DNA of 47,815 nucleotides from Anaerolineae bacterium (GCA_016930015.1 JAFGHR010000071.1:1-47815), one strand, 5' to 3'. Shown: positions 16,727-27,569, numbered from the stretch's first letter. Program-made: numbers and translations. The notes: generated from the letters alone by a model not told the origin.

Positions 16727-16833
16727 GCTGTTTTGTTTGTACCCTGTCACTTCCACACCGCGCGCCGGTTCGATCATAACATTGGGGCGAAGTGGCAGCA
16801 ATACTTCGCGCAAGAACGGAAAACACAACGTAT

Positions 16834-16865
16834 TTCCTTTTGTGCGCTCCGTGTACTTTGTGGTA
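16834..16865. repeat. TTTGTG-rich interspersed-type element
   Basis: The intergenic stretch reads TTCCTTTTGTGCGCTCCG followed by TGTACTTTGTGGTA, three phased near-copies of a (C)TTTGTG unit. It resembles short dispersed motifs I recall from several environmental bacterial genomes. It lies between the divergent amidase and rex genes, within the open frame upstream of the amidase. Confidence 0.4.
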
Positions 16866-16913
16866 AAAAGGTCACCCTGGTTTAAATAACGTGCCCGGTG
16901 GAACTGATTTTCG

Positions 16914-16928
16914 CACAACCGTGTTGTG
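16914..16928. promoter_or_regulatory. inverted repeat upstream of rex
   Basis: CACAAC-CGT-GTTGTG, a perfect 6-bp inverted repeat with 3-nt centre, 122 bases before the rex ATG. The arm order is opposite to the usual Rex site (TTGTG...CACAA), so it may be an operator for another factor or chance. Confidence 0.3.
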
Positions 16929-17049
16929 TTTATGCTATGATTATGTTAGTCTTTTCATACTAATCATATTTACGAAAAAAACTGGCAAATCGATGTGGTG
17001 CCAGCGTGAACGATGCCACATCATACCGCGAAAGGAGACAGACCGCCGA

Positions 17050-17676
17050 ATGGGTAAGCTGCCGAACATCCCCGATATCGTGATCGGGCGGTTGCCTATC
17101 TATTTACGTGCCCTCGCGCACATGATCCAGGGGGGGAAGGAGTATACGTCATCGCATGAATTGGGTGAGCGGTTGGGTATTAGCTCGGCGCAAATACGAA
17201 AAGACCTGTCCCATTTTGGTGAATTCGGCAAGCAGGGAACAGGTTATAACCTGGCATACCTGTACGAGCAGATTCGCCACATCCTGCATGTGGACCAGCA
17301 GTGGCCGGTCGCGATTGTGGGCATGGGTGACCTTGGCCACGCGCTGGCGAACTATCGCGGGTTTGAAACACGTGGGTTCCGGGTATCGTGCCTGTTCGAC
17401 AACGATGTGAAAATAATCGGTGATTCTGTGGCGGGCATGGAAATACTGCCGATCGACGTGATGCACGACGTTATCCAACAGCAGGGTGTGCGGGTGGCGA
17501 TGGTGGCTGTTCCCGCTGATCAGGCCCAGTTTGTCGCCAACCAACTGGCTCAGGCCGGTGTGAAGGCTATTCTTAACTACGCGCCGATCACATTGGCGGT
17601 GCCGGTTGGGGTACGTGTTCAGTACATCGACCCGGTTGCCCATTTGCAGCACATGACGTATTACCTGGAAACGTAG
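17050..17676 (+). CDS. rex: redox-sensing transcriptional repressor Rex
   Basis: Represses fermentation and respiration genes when NADH/NAD+ is low and releases DNA when NADH binds. The 208-residue protein has the winged helix ([20 protein letters not shown] followed by [13 protein letters not shown]), the Rossmann NADH motif GMGDLGHAL near residue 95, and a C-terminal swapped helix. ATG 17050 fits the family start and has AAAGGAGA 11 bases upstream. Its last 16 bases overlap the convergent VanZ-like gene. Possible targets in this window (ATP synthase, ADP-forming synthetase) show no obvious Rex box by eye. Confidence 0.96.
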   Translation: MGKLPNIPDIVIGRLPIYLRALAHMIQGGKEYTSSHELGERLGISSAQIRKDLSHFGEFGKQGTGYNLAYLYEQIRHILHVDQQWPVAIVGMGDLGHALANYRGFETRGFRVSCLFDNDVKIIGDSVAGMEILPIDVMHDVIQQQGVRVAMVAVPADQAQFVANQLAQAGVKAILNYAPITLAVPVGVRVQYIDPVAHLQHMTYYLET

Positions 17677-18122
17677 ACCTCGCACACCGTCAGGAATCTG
17701 GCAAACCGTCTTGCGAAAACCGAAAATAACACCGCGCCCAGCACGTCAAACGCCACATCACGCACCGATGAAAACCGGCCCTGGATAAACGACTGGTGCA
17801 GTTCATCGGCGATGGCGTAAGCGGCAGCGAGCAGAATCGCAAACGGGAACGCCTCACGTAATGATAAACCATGCAGCAGCAGCGCGCGCATGTTGACCAC
17901 GGCCAACAAACCGTAGATGATCATGTGCGCGCCTTTTTTAATCACAAATTCCCACCCACCAGGAAAAACCGGCATCAACCCGGAAAAATAGATCGCCTCC
18001 GGCCCGCCCGGCGGCGGATATTTGGGTTGTGCCGACGCCACAAAAATGAACGCCATAATCACGAGGACCGGCCCCCATATCAGTGTTATGCGCCGGAATT
18101 GGTTCAAGATCGTGTTTGACAT
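17661..18122 (-). CDS. VanZ-like membrane protein
   Basis: A 153-residue integral membrane protein with about four hydrophobic segments. It carries the two VanZ-family signatures: [13 protein letters not shown] in the second segment region and [17 protein letters not shown] before the last segment. The family was named for low-level teicoplanin resistance, but most members have no known role. ATG 18122 has AGGAAA upstream; five residues earlier there is another in-frame ATG. It overlaps the 3' end of rex by 16 bases and is divergent from proC. Confidence 0.85.
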   Translation of the reverse strand: MSNTILNQFRRITLIWGPVLVIMAFIFVASAQPKYPPPGGPEAIYFSGLMPVFPGGWEFVIKKGAHMIIYGLLAVVNMRALLLHGLSLREAFPFAILLAAAYAIADELHQSFIQGRFSSVRDVAFDVLGAVLFSVFARRFARFLTVCEVYVSR

Positions 18123-18237
18123 AACGTTTCCTGCCAATAGTGCAAAACAGCTAAAATCAGGCTAACATGCTGTGGCGCGTGTTACAATAGGCGTTTGCAC
18201 AACGTTTACCTGATGCACCAATGGAGGGACGATCATC

Positions 18238-19116
18238 ATGTTTTCTGATTTGACACTGGCATTTATCGGCAGCGGCAACATGGCTGAGGCCATGATTCAT
18301 GGACTGCTTAAACGCGGTATGATGACGGGTGACCAGATCATCGCCGCCGATCCACGCGCCGAACGCGGCCAGGAACTTGTCGAGCAGTATGGCGTTCGTT
18401 ACGTGGATGATAACCTGTCCGCTGCTACACAGGCTGACATTTTGGTGCTGTCGGTAAAGCCGCAGGTGCTCGACGCGGTGCTGCCCGAAGTGCGCGGTGG
18501 GGCGCGGACCTGTTCGTTGGTGTTGAGTATCGTAGCCGGTGCGCCGATTCGTATGATCGCGGATGGGCTGGCCAATGCTAACGTTGTGCGCGTGATGCCG
18601 AATACGCCCGCCCGCATCGGTCAGGGGATCAGCGTGTGGACGGCAACCGCGGAAGTACCCGACCGCCAGCGGGAGCAGGCACGCATGCTGCTTCAAGCGT
18701 TCGGTGAGGAAATCTACGTGGCGGACGAAGACTATCTCGACATGGCAACCGCGCTCAGCGGGACCGGCCCCGCTTATGTGTTTATGTTCATGGAAGCCAT
18801 GATCGATGCCGGGGTACACCTGGGTTTTTCGCGGCATATCGCCGAAAAACTCGTACTCCAGACGATGCGCGGCTCAGTAGAATACGCGGCAGCGTCCGGC
18901 GATCACCCGGCGATGCTCCGCAACCAGGTGACCAGCCCTGGCGGAACGTCCGCCGAAGCGATATACCAGTTGGAAAAAGGTGGTTTGCGCACTGTTGTTG
19001 CTCGCGCGATCTGGGCGGCGTATCAACGCAGCGTGGGCCTGGGTGGTGGCCGCAAGGTGTCCCGGTTGGGAGGCCGGCATCCTGAAGACAATGATGAAAC
19101 TCACGAAGTTGATTAA
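18238..19116 (+). CDS. proC: pyrroline-5-carboxylate reductase
   Basis: Last step of proline synthesis, reducing 1-pyrroline-5-carboxylate with NAD(P)H. The 292-residue protein opens with FIGSGNMAEAM (dinucleotide motif), has SVKPQVLD and VRVMPNTPARIGQG in the Rossmann domain, and the C-terminal signature ALSGTGPAYVFMF ... QVTSPGGTSAEAI. The last 20 residues are a charged tail beyond the usual end. GGAGG lies about 11 bases upstream of ATG 18238. The 115-bp gap from VanZ holds a possible TACAAT but no clear -35. Confidence 0.95.
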   Translation: MFSDLTLAFIGSGNMAEAMIHGLLKRGMMTGDQIIAADPRAERGQELVEQYGVRYVDDNLSAATQADILVLSVKPQVLDAVLPEVRGGARTCSLVLSIVAGAPIRMIADGLANANVVRVMPNTPARIGQGISVWTATAEVPDRQREQARMLLQAFGEEIYVADEDYLDMATALSGTGPAYVFMFMEAMIDAGVHLGFSRHIAEKLVLQTMRGSVEYAAASGDHPAMLRNQVTSPGGTSAEAIYQLEKGGLRTVVARAIWAAYQRSVGLGGGRKVSRLGGRHPEDNDETHEVD

Positions 19117-19152
19117 CCTGCTGGCGAAAAAGCGAGTAAATCAAATCAATTT

Positions 19153-19181
19153 TTGAAAATTTCATGTGATTGTTCTATATT
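19153..19181 (+). promoter_or_regulatory. promoter of the atpAGDC operon
   Basis: TTGAAA (19153-19158), 17-nt spacer, TATATT (19176-19181). The leader would be about 150 nt. No palindromic Rex-type site was found in 19117-19338. Confidence 0.65.
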
Positions 19182-19338
19182 TTGCACTGTTTCGACGTGC
19201 GCGTTAGTGCCGCCGAATTTTGCTGTGTTGGGGCGGCGATTTGGCGCTTTTGCTACCTGCCATTAAATTTGAGATAGTGTGTGATTAACGCGTGGCAACA
19301 GGTGGCGACTTCAGTGGTCGTGAGGAGACGAATTATAG

Positions 19339-20868
19339 ATGGCGGATTTGACGACCGATTTCACTAAAGGCTTACTTGAGCAAATAACGGGGTTTAAACG
19401 TGAGTTGAAGGCCGTCGATGTCGGTTACGTTGACGAAGTGGGTGACGGCATCGCGCGTGTCGAAGGGCTGGATAGCGTACGCGCCCAAGAGCTGGTTGAG
19501 TTTGAAACCGGCGTGTTGGGTATTGCGTTTAACCTGGAAATTAGCAGCGTGGGTGTGATCATCATGGGGGATTACACCAACATCAAAGAAGGCGACGAAG
19601 TGCGCGGGACCGGGCGTATTGTGTCGGTGCCGGTCAGCGATGCCCTTGTCGGTCGTGTTGTGAATGCCCTAGGACAGGCAATTGATGGCCGGGGAGTGAT
19701 CGCGTCTGATGAACGTTACGCGGTAGAACGTATGGCCCCCGGTATCATCGATCGTAAAAACGTCGGGCGACCTGTTCAGACCGGTATCCGCGCGATTGAC
19801 GCCATGATCCCGATTGGACGCGGCCAGCGTGAGTTGATTATTGGTGACCGCCAGACGGGAAAAACAGCCATCGCGCTCGACACGATCATTAACCAGCGCG
19901 GCAAAGACCTGATCTGCATCTACGTTGCCATCGGGCAGAAGCGGGCGCAGGTGGCGCGCGTAGTGGCCACGCTGGCAGAATACGGCGCGATGGAACATAC
20001 GATTGTGGTGGTCGCGTCGGCGTCGGACCCGGCGGCCCTGCAATACATTGCCCCGTATGCAGGCTGCGCGATCGGTGAATATTTCATGGAGTCCGGACGT
20101 GATGCGCTGGTGGTCTACGATGACCTGTCCAAACACGCCTGGGCCTATCGCCAGGTGTCGCTGCTGCTGCGCCGTCCACCCGGACGCGAAGCGTATCCCG
20201 GCGACGTGTTTTACCTGCACAGCCGCCTGTTGGAGCGTGCCGCGCAGTTGTCGGACGAACACGGCGGCGGCAGCCTGACAGCCCTGCCTATTATTGAAAC
20301 GCTGCTGGGCGACGTTTCGGCTTACATCCCCACCAATGTGATCTCGATCACCGACGGGCAAATTTACCTGGAAAGTGACCTGTTTTACTCCGGTGTGCGC
20401 CCGGCTGTGAACACCGGTATCAGCGTCAGTCGTGTGGGGGGCAGCGCTCAGCGGCATATCGTGCGCAAGGTGGCCGGCAGCCTGCGCCTTGACATGGCCC
20501 AGTTTCGCAGCCTGGCTGCGTTTGCTCAATTTGGGTCCGACCTGGACAAATCGACCCAACGGCAGCTTGATCGCGGTATGCGGTTGCAGGAAATTTTGAA
20601 ACAGCCGCAGTACAGGCCGACTCCATTGGCCGATCAGGCCGCGCTGCTGCTGGCTGGGACGCGTGGCAAGCTGGACCATGTGCCGGTTTCTAACGTGAAA
20701 GAATGGGAAACCCGGTTTCTGGCGTATTTCCACAATAATTACCCGGACTTCGAGCAGCAGTTGGTAGATGCTGAGTATGAGCTGACGGGTGGGATCGAAG
20801 CGGTTCTGGTGGAAGCCATTGATAACTTTAATGAAACATGGGTTGAGTTGGCCGACACGGAAGGGTAG
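19339..20868 (+). CDS. atpA: F1Fo ATP synthase alpha subunit
   Basis: Non-catalytic nucleotide-binding subunit of the F1 head. The 509-residue protein has a typical N-terminus ([28 protein letters not shown]), Walker A GDRQTGKT near residue 172, and the VSRVGGSAQ segment of the nucleotide-binding domain. TGAGGAGA about 11 bases upstream supports ATG 19339. First gene of atpA-atpG-atpD-atpC; atpH, normally just upstream, is replaced by proC. The stop codon lies in the first copy of an 18-bp tandem triplication, and the C-terminus ends ADTEG. Confidence 0.98.
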   Translation: MADLTTDFTKGLLEQITGFKRELKAVDVGYVDEVGDGIARVEGLDSVRAQELVEFETGVLGIAFNLEISSVGVIIMGDYTNIKEGDEVRGTGRIVSVPVSDALVGRVVNALGQAIDGRGVIASDERYAVERMAPGIIDRKNVGRPVQTGIRAIDAMIPIGRGQRELIIGDRQTGKTAIALDTIINQRGKDLICIYVAIGQKRAQVARVVATLAEYGAMEHTIVVVASASDPAALQYIAPYAGCAIGEYFMESGRDALVVYDDLSKHAWAYRQVSLLLRRPPGREAYPGDVFYLHSRLLERAAQLSDEHGGGSLTALPIIETLLGDVSAYIPTNVISITDGQIYLESDLFYSGVRPAVNTGISVSRVGGSAQRHIVRKVAGSLRLDMAQFRSLAAFAQFGSDLDKSTQRQLDRGMRLQEILKQPQYRPTPLADQAALLLAGTRGKLDHVPVSNVKEWETRFLAYFHNNYPDFEQQLVDAEYELTGGIEAVLVEAIDNFNETWVELADTEG

Positions 20869-20903
20869 GCCGACACCGAAGGGTAGGCCGACACCGAAGG
20901 GTC
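20850..20903. repeat. 18-bp tandem triplication across the atpA stop
   Basis: Three copies of GGCCGACACcGAAGGGTA at 20850-20867, 20868-20885 and 20886-20903. The first has G for C at position 10 and the last ends in C. The unit length is a multiple of three. Read in the atpA frame, copies 1 and 2 run into TAG and copy 3 has TCG. Confidence 0.95.
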
Positions 20904-20994
20904 GGGTACTGGGGTCCGGGCCGTTGCAGCGGCAGACCCGGCGAACACCTGCGATTCACGCTACACGATTGCGGCTATCAAAGAGAGAGTCCTG

Positions 20995-21954
20995 ATGCCA
21001 ACGACACGCGAGATCAAGCGCCGCATTGTCACGGTAAAAAACATCACCCAGGTAACGCGAGCGCTCGAAGCGGTCGCGGCTTCGAATGTGCGTAAGTCTC
21101 AAAACGCGGCGCTGGCCAGCCGTCCGTATGCGCAGCACGCGTACGAGGTGCTGGTGAACCTCGCTGCACAGGAACGCGGCGTACCGCAGCACCCACTGCT
21201 TGAAGTGCGCGACCCGGTAGAAACGATCGGGATGATGGTGATCGCCGGGGATCGCGGGCTGGCCGGTGCGTATAATACGAACATTATCCGGCGTGCGCTG
21301 CGGTTCGTGGAACACTACGGGCGCCCGGTGCGCTGGATCACGGTCGGACGGCGTGGGGGGGATTTGATCCGGCGCTGGATCGCCCAGATGCAGGACAGCG
21401 AGACGGCGGAACCATTTTTAAAGCAGCAGGAAATTGTCGCGGAGTTCTCGCACCTGCCCGCCGATCTGGACAGCCCCGACGTAAAACCAATTGTACGGGT
21501 GCTGTTCGATGAATTTATGACGGTGCCGGTGGATGAGGTGTTTATCGCGTATACGCACTTCATCAACACCATGACCCAGCAGCCGCGCGTACTGCCGCTG
21601 CTGCCGCTGCGCCCGTTTGAAGCCAAAAGCCGCACGATCGCCGAGCTGGTTGAACCAGACCCGGAGGTCGAAATGCGCGGCAGGACATACCAGTATGAGC
21701 CTGACGCCCTGGCGATCCTGAACGAAGTGATCCCGGCTTTTATCGAACTCCAGATTTTGCAGGCGATTCGTGAAAGCCTGTCCAGCGAACACAGCGCGCG
21801 TATGGTTGCCATGCGTAATGCGTCCGAAAGCGCGGACGCCCTGAGTGAAGCGCTGCAAGTGGAATTTAACAAGGCGCGCCAGTTGGCGATCACAAGCGAA
21901 ATTCTTGACATTATCGGTGGTGTGGAAGCGTTGAGTCAGAAAAACAAAACCTAG
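20995..21954 (+). CDS. atpG: F1Fo ATP synthase gamma subunit
   Basis: Central rotor shaft of F1. The 319-residue protein has the N-terminal coiled-coil helix (REIKRRIVTVKNITQVTRALEAVAA, seen in part), the GDRGLAGAYNTN motif of the middle domain and the C-terminal helix EHSARMVAMRNAS. It is somewhat longer than the common 285-295 residues, with extra sequence in the middle domain. AAAGAGAGAG lies before ATG 20995. The 126-bp gap after atpA contains the tandem repeat. Confidence 0.96.
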   Translation: MPTTREIKRRIVTVKNITQVTRALEAVAASNVRKSQNAALASRPYAQHAYEVLVNLAAQERGVPQHPLLEVRDPVETIGMMVIAGDRGLAGAYNTNIIRRALRFVEHYGRPVRWITVGRRGGDLIRRWIAQMQDSETAEPFLKQQEIVAEFSHLPADLDSPDVKPIVRVLFDEFMTVPVDEVFIAYTHFINTMTQQPRVLPLLPLRPFEAKSRTIAELVEPDPEVEMRGRTYQYEPDALAILNEVIPAFIELQILQAIRESLSSEHSARMVAMRNASESADALSEALQVEFNKARQLAITSEILDIIGGVEALSQKNKT

Positions 21955-21999
21955 CGGTATCGATCGCAGCCGCGCCGTTATTTCTCGAGGAGCAGGTAA

Positions 22000-23442
<1,443 letters not shown>

Positions 23443-23471
23443 GTGATAGCCGCGCTCTGAGGAGTTTCTGT

Positions 23472-23915
23472 ATGCCGATAGAGGTTCAAGTCGTATCGCG
23501 TGCGCGTGAATTGTACTCGACCGAAAACGCCGACATGGTGATCATTCCTGGCAGCGAGGGCGAAATGGGGGTGCTGCCCGGCCATACCCCCGTGTTGACT
23601 ACGCTGGCATTCGGTGAACTGCGCATCATCGAGGGTGAAGATATCATCGGGTTTGTCGTATACGGTGGTGTCGTGGATGTGCGCCCCAGCAAAGTCGTCG
23701 TTTTGGCCGATGATGCCGAGTCCGTGGCTGAAATCGACCTGGATGAAGTCGAGGCGGCGCGGCAGCGTGCCCAGCAGTTGATGGCCGAAAGCCCGACCGA
23801 AGACCAGCGCTGGCAGATCGCGCAAGAGCTGCGCCGGGCCGAGATCGCGGCGCGGATTCAGCGCCGCCGCATACCGAGCGGCGCGCGGATTCGCAGCCTG
23901 GATGACGAGGCCTGA
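23472..23915 (+). CDS. atpC: F1Fo ATP synthase epsilon subunit
   Basis: Stalk subunit that couples gamma to the c-ring and can inhibit hydrolysis. The 147-residue protein has the N-terminal beta sandwich (about 1-85, with IPGSEGEMGVLPGHTP) and the C-terminal helical hairpin (about 88-135, EVEAARQRAQQLM). GAGGAG sits 7 bases before ATG 23472. It is the last atp gene; a promoter for mreB follows. Confidence 0.96.
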   Translation: MPIEVQVVSRARELYSTENADMVIIPGSEGEMGVLPGHTPVLTTLAFGELRIIEGEDIIGFVVYGGVVDVRPSKVVVLADDAESVAEIDLDEVEAARQRAQQLMAESPTEDQRWQIAQELRRAEIAARIQRRRIPSGARIRSLDDEA

Positions 23916-23963
23916 CACCTGCTGGCGCGCCTGTTGGCGTAGCGCAATCGCCGGTATAACGTG

Positions 23964-23992
23964 TTGTCATATGAACTGAATCGCGCTAGGAT
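23964..23992 (+). promoter_or_regulatory. promoter of mreB
   Basis: TTGTCA (23964-23969), 17-nt spacer, TAGGAT (23987-23992), giving a leader of about 80 nt before the mreB ATG. Confidence 0.6.
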
Positions 23993-24079
23993 GTGTTGCC
24001 CTGGCGCGATATTTTTGCCTGGTGCGTTAGCTTGGGGTATGAATGTTGTACAGCTAACCTGTTGCTTGAGGACAATAGC

Positions 24080-25087
24080 ATGGGGTTGTTTTCGAAAAAA
24101 CTGGGTGTTGATCTGGGCACCGTAAACGTCATGATTTACGCTGGCGGCCAGATTGTGTTACAAGAGCCGTCGATGGTGGCGCTTACCATCGAAGATGAAC
24201 GCGTTGTCGCGGTTGGGCAGGAAGCGCGCGACATGTACGGGCGCCACCCGGAACATATTGAAGTGCTGCGCCCGCTGCGGGACGGCGTGATCGCGGATTA
24301 TGAAGTAACCGAAGCGATGTTGCGCTACTTCTTCCGCAAAATCAGCGGTCGGATGCAGTTTCGGGGCGCTGAGGTGATGTTGAGCGTGCCCTACGGCGTG
24401 ACGAGTGTCGAAAAACGCGCCGTTCACGAAGCGGCTGTTCGGGCCGGGGCGCGCGTAGCCTACCTGCTGCCGGAGCCGCTGCTGGCCGCGTTAGGCGCTG
24501 GACTGCCGATCAGCACACCCGCCGGGAACATGATCTTTAACCTGGGTGGTGGCGCCAGTGAGGCCGCGGTGCTGGCGATGAACGGCATTGTGGTGGCTGA
24601 CAGTGTGCGTATGGGCGGTATGCGCCTGGATGAAGCGATCATCAACTACATCCGCCGCAAATACAGCCTGGTGATCGGTGATCCAACGGCGGAATCGATC
24701 AAAATCCAGATCGGCGCGGCGGTGGATATCGGTGAAGAACTGAGCATGGAAATCCAGGGGCGCGATCAGGTTGGCGGCCTGCCACGCACGATCACGGTGA
24801 CGACCAGCGAGGTTGTCGAAGCTATCGAAGAAGTGCTGGCGGCGATTGTGGGCGCGGCTAAAGCGGTGCTCGAAAAAACGCCGCCGGAACTGGCCTCGGA
24901 TATCATCGACCGGGGGATTGTGCTGACGGGCGGCGGTGCGCTGCTGCGCGGCATTGACGACTACATTACACGGGCGGTGGGTGTACCGGCCTACCGCGCC
25001 GAAGCGCCAATGGTCACGACCGCGATAGGCGCGGGGCGGGCGCTCGAAGACCTGGCGATTCTACGCCGGACGATCGCAGGTATATAG
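24080..25087 (+). CDS. mreB: MreB-family bacterial actin
   Basis: Actin-like filament protein that guides wall synthesis along the cell side. The 335-residue protein has the phosphate-1 loop [12 protein letters not shown], phosphate-2 [12 protein letters not shown] and adenosine motif [11 protein letters not shown]. The family usually reads GTANT where this has GTVNV, so nucleotide contacts may differ a little. ATG 24080 has GAGGA 7 bases upstream; an in-frame start at 23993 lies inside the promoter. No mreC or mreD is adjacent. Converges on the metallophosphatase gene with a 21-base gap and no visible terminator. Confidence 0.94.
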   Translation: MGLFSKKLGVDLGTVNVMIYAGGQIVLQEPSMVALTIEDERVVAVGQEARDMYGRHPEHIEVLRPLRDGVIADYEVTEAMLRYFFRKISGRMQFRGAEVMLSVPYGVTSVEKRAVHEAAVRAGARVAYLLPEPLLAALGAGLPISTPAGNMIFNLGGGASEAAVLAMNGIVVADSVRMGGMRLDEAIINYIRRKYSLVIGDPTAESIKIQIGAAVDIGEELSMEIQGRDQVGGLPRTITVTTSEVVEAIEEVLAAIVGAAKAVLEKTPPELASDIIDRGIVLTGGGALLRGIDDYITRAVGVPAYRAEAPMVTTAIGAGRALEDLAILRRTIAGI

Positions 25088-25108
25088 ATACGCGGCGGCA
25101 TGAACGCG

Positions 25109-26578
25109 TCAGGACTGGTAGCGTCTTTTACGCTGGTGTATGGGGCGAATGTCTGCGCCTTTTACGGTGATTCGTGGACGCAGTCCTGGCGACAGTGGGC
25201 TAAATTTCCTCAGATGATCCTGCAACACCTCGCGCAGCACCCAGGGAACATCAAAAACCACAGTGTTGATTTTGAGATCGGGGAAGTAACCCCGGTTCGG
25301 TGCCAGTTCATAATCGGTGCTGGCGACCCGGTAGTGGGCATAAAAATCAATCGGTTGGCCCGTCACCCGGACATCTGATACACACCGACCGACAGCCGCA
25401 CCGGGTGACAGGTGATATGTCAGCCCGGATACCTGCATGATTCCGGCAGTTTGGCCGCGCAGCAGGTGTGGGTGATGCTGCCAGATCAACGGGTTAGCGG
25501 CGTGTTCGAGGGCATGTATGATTTGCGCACCGTTCAGGTTCACGACAGCCGCGTTGGCCGGTGACTGGCAGGCGTTCAGCACGTTGGCAAGCGTGATCGG
25601 CCCTTTGGGCAGACCGGCATGAACATGCCCCGTGATGCAAAGTCCAATGTCGGCGTGCATACGGAATCGCAGGGCGTCGGCCAAAAGCTGCCCCATCCCG
25701 CACGCGCTGTTGGGAGTCACATCAACCGCCGTGTCGAGATATCCGATCGGTTCGGACAGTTTTTTTTCAGTTTCGTGCTGGATAACTTGCCAGGCATGGG
25801 CCGCGGCAGGGTGTTCTGGTTCGTCGGCGGGTACACGCAGCAGTTGGCCATGCCAGCCGGTTACCTGCTCATCCTCGATTGTCAGGTCCAGGCGGCCCAG
25901 AAAATGCCCATAGTCACCTGAGTGGCACACCAGCACCCCGTTAACGTTGGTGGGGTAGAGCAGGGCCGTATGTGAGTGTCCCCCGATGATAAAGTTCAGT
26001 TCTGGTATGGCTTTAGCCAGTTCGATGTCGCGCTCGTAACCGAGGTGCGACACCACACCGACAGCGTTACAGCCCTGGCGGTGCAGGTTTTCGACATGTT
26101 CGTGCGTGACATCGATCGTATCCGGCAGTGTGAGCGCAAACGCTTTCCGGTAGATGGCGATTTCGGTGGTCAGGCCGATCAAGCCCAATTTGACCGGTTC
26201 CTGGTGCAAGATCAGGTTGGGCTGGGTGCCGGGCAGGGGATTGCCGTCCAGAGTCAGCACGTTGGCACACAAAATCGGGAGTTGGCTGGCGTTGGCAATC
26301 GTTTCGACGATCTGCGGGCCATACGCGATCGGTGCGCCGTTCCCAACCACACACGCGTCATACTCGGCGGCTTTGAGCAGGCGGAACATGGCCGTGCCTT
26401 TGCTCAGGTCACTTTCAATGACGCTTTGATCTTCGATGTCACCAGAATCAACCAAACACACGTGATGCCCTACGGCGTTGAGTTCATAGCGTAATTGCTG
26501 AGCCATGTAGGCAGCACGCAGAAACTGATTCACATGGGCGTGGATATCGCCCGTATACAGGATCGTGATCGGTGGCAT
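25109..26578 (-). CDS. 5'-nucleotidase-family metallophosphatase with altered motifs
   Basis: A 489-residue protein of the UshA/YunD-like two-domain family. Metal motifs seen are TGDIHAH (1), DSGDIED (2), VVSHLGYERD (4) and GGHSHT (5). Motif 3, usually GNH(D/E), is GNGAP here, keeping the Asn but losing the catalytic His. In the C-terminal domain the usual substrate motif NGGxR is replaced by ITGHVHAGLP. There is no signal peptide, so it is probably cytoplasmic. The substrate is unknown and activity may differ from classical nucleotidases; YunD-type enzymes also vary at motif 3, as I recall. No ribosome site precedes ATG 26578. Confidence 0.82.
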   Translation of the reverse strand: MPPITILYTGDIHAHVNQFLRAAYMAQQLRYELNAVGHHVCLVDSGDIEDQSVIESDLSKGTAMFRLLKAAEYDACVVGNGAPIAYGPQIVETIANASQLPILCANVLTLDGNPLPGTQPNLILHQEPVKLGLIGLTTEIAIYRKAFALTLPDTIDVTHEHVENLHRQGCNAVGVVSHLGYERDIELAKAIPELNFIIGGHSHTALLYPTNVNGVLVCHSGDYGHFLGRLDLTIEDEQVTGWHGQLLRVPADEPEHPAAAHAWQVIQHETEKKLSEPIGYLDTAVDVTPNSACGMGQLLADALRFRMHADIGLCITGHVHAGLPKGPITLANVLNACQSPANAAVVNLNGAQIIHALEHAANPLIWQHHPHLLRGQTAGIMQVSGLTYHLSPGAAVGRCVSDVRVTGQPIDFYAHYRVASTDYELAPNRGYFPDLKINTVVFDVPWVLREVLQDHLRKFSPLSPGLRPRITVKGADIRPIHQRKRRYQS

Positions 26579-26623
26579 AGTATACCAGTTCGTTAATTCA
26601 GCCGATCGGGTGTTTCAATCAAA

Positions 26624-26632
26624 ATTATAACA
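26624..26632 (-). promoter_or_regulatory. extended -10 promoter element for the metallophosphatase gene
   Basis: Minus-strand TGTTATAAT, with TATAAT at 26629-26624. The leader would be about 39 nt. No good -35. Confidence 0.5.
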
Positions 26633-26690
26633 TATCGCTAAAGCAAAGTCGTGTGGTGCGCGCGGCTGCAATAGAAATTCGTAAAATCGG

Positions 26691-26720
26691 TTGCTGGTGC
26701 GCAGCACGATTTTTTATAAT
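26691..26720 (+). promoter_or_regulatory. promoter of superoxide dismutase gene
   Basis: TTGCTG (26691-26696), 18-nt spacer, TATAAT (26715-26720). It would give an unusually long leader of about 200 nt. Confidence 0.55.
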
Positions 26721-26928
26721 CACCAATATAGAGGAAATACGCGTTGATCCGCACTTGTCAGGCTGCGCCGTAAAAATAATGTCCCTATCCCCGGCAAAGG
26801 CAAACAAACGGGCGATTTATTTTCTTGGTTCAGCCTTATCACTGCCGCGTCTTTTGTATGAAGGATTCCGCGCCATTTCTGATCGTTAATCGTTAATCAG
26901 CACGATTTGAGCTAAGGAGATTGATATC

Positions 26929-27540
26929 ATGGCCAAGAAATACGAACTGCCCCCACTTCCGTATGCTTATGACGCGTTGGAGCCATATATCGATGAACAG
27001 ACGATGCGCCTGCACCATGATAAGCATCATTTGGGGTATGTGAATGGTCTGAACAGCGCGCTTGAAAAACTGGAAGCTGCGCGTGAATCCGGTGATTTTG
27101 CGCTGGTCAAGCACCTGTCGCGTGAAGCGGCTTTTCACGGGTCCGGTCACTTGCTGCACAGCGTGTTCTGGCCGAATATGGCGCCCGAAGGAAACGGCGG
27201 CGGCGGTGAGCCAACCGGCGAACTGGCCGAACAGATCAACAAGGATTTTGGCAGCTTTGCGAACATGAAAGCGCAGTTTTCGGCGGCGTCGAACGCGGTT
27301 GAGGGCAGCGGTTGGGGTTTGCTGGTGTGGGAACCGGTAGGCGGCCAGCTAGAAGTGCTCCAGTCCGAAAAGCACCACAACCTCACACAGTGGGGTGTTG
27401 TGCCGCTGTTGGTGCTGGATGTGTGGGAGCACGCGTATTACCTGAAGTACCAGAATGCGCGCGCCAAATACGTCGAAGCGTGGTGGAACGTGGTGAACTG
27501 GGCCGATGTGGCCGAACGTTTTAAGGCCGCGCGCGGCTGA
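26929..27540 (+). CDS. superoxide dismutase, Fe/Mn family
   Basis: Converts superoxide to oxygen and hydrogen peroxide. The 203-residue protein has the metal-ligand pattern MRLHHDKHH (first ligand His29), FHGSGHLLHS, and DVWEHAYYLKYQN (Asp and His ligands). SGWGLLVW and TQWGVVPLL do not decide iron from manganese by eye. There is no signal peptide, so it is cytoplasmic. AAGGAG sits 9 bases before ATG 26929. A single-gene unit ending in a terminator. Confidence 0.96.
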   Translation: MAKKYELPPLPYAYDALEPYIDEQTMRLHHDKHHLGYVNGLNSALEKLEAARESGDFALVKHLSREAAFHGSGHLLHSVFWPNMAPEGNGGGGEPTGELAEQINKDFGSFANMKAQFSAASNAVEGSGWGLLVWEPVGGQLEVLQSEKHHNLTQWGVVPLLVLDVWEHAYYLKYQNARAKYVEAWWNVVNWADVAERFKAARG

Positions 27541-27569
27541 TCGATTTAATTGCAGCACAGTGACACAAG

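Larger units (their letters stand above)
26579..26928. other. 350-bp divergent intergenic region
   Basis: Between the metallophosphatase and superoxide dismutase genes. It holds an extended -10 for the minus strand and a -35/-10 promoter for the plus strand. Short frames here look non-coding: they are AT-rich and have no ribosome sites. Confidence 0.6.

Noticed and set aside
16891..17049. Longer rex start upstream of 17050
   Set aside because: The extra N-terminus is not family-like, while ATG 17050 has a good ribosome site and matches Rex.
19117..19338. A Rex operator upstream of atpA
   Set aside because: No TTGTGA...TCACAA-like palindrome could be found by eye.
20850..20903. Three 18-bp copies considered as a CRISPR-like array
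   Set aside because: The copies are directly adjacent with no spacers and lie in the atpA end.
26579..26590. TGGTATACT directly before the metallophosphatase ATG as a promoter
   Set aside because: Transcription would start inside the gene; an extended -10 further upstream fits better.
26653..26889. 78-codon frame between the metallophosphatase and superoxide dismutase genes
   Set aside because: It runs through the predicted promoter, has no ribosome site and has no family resemblance.
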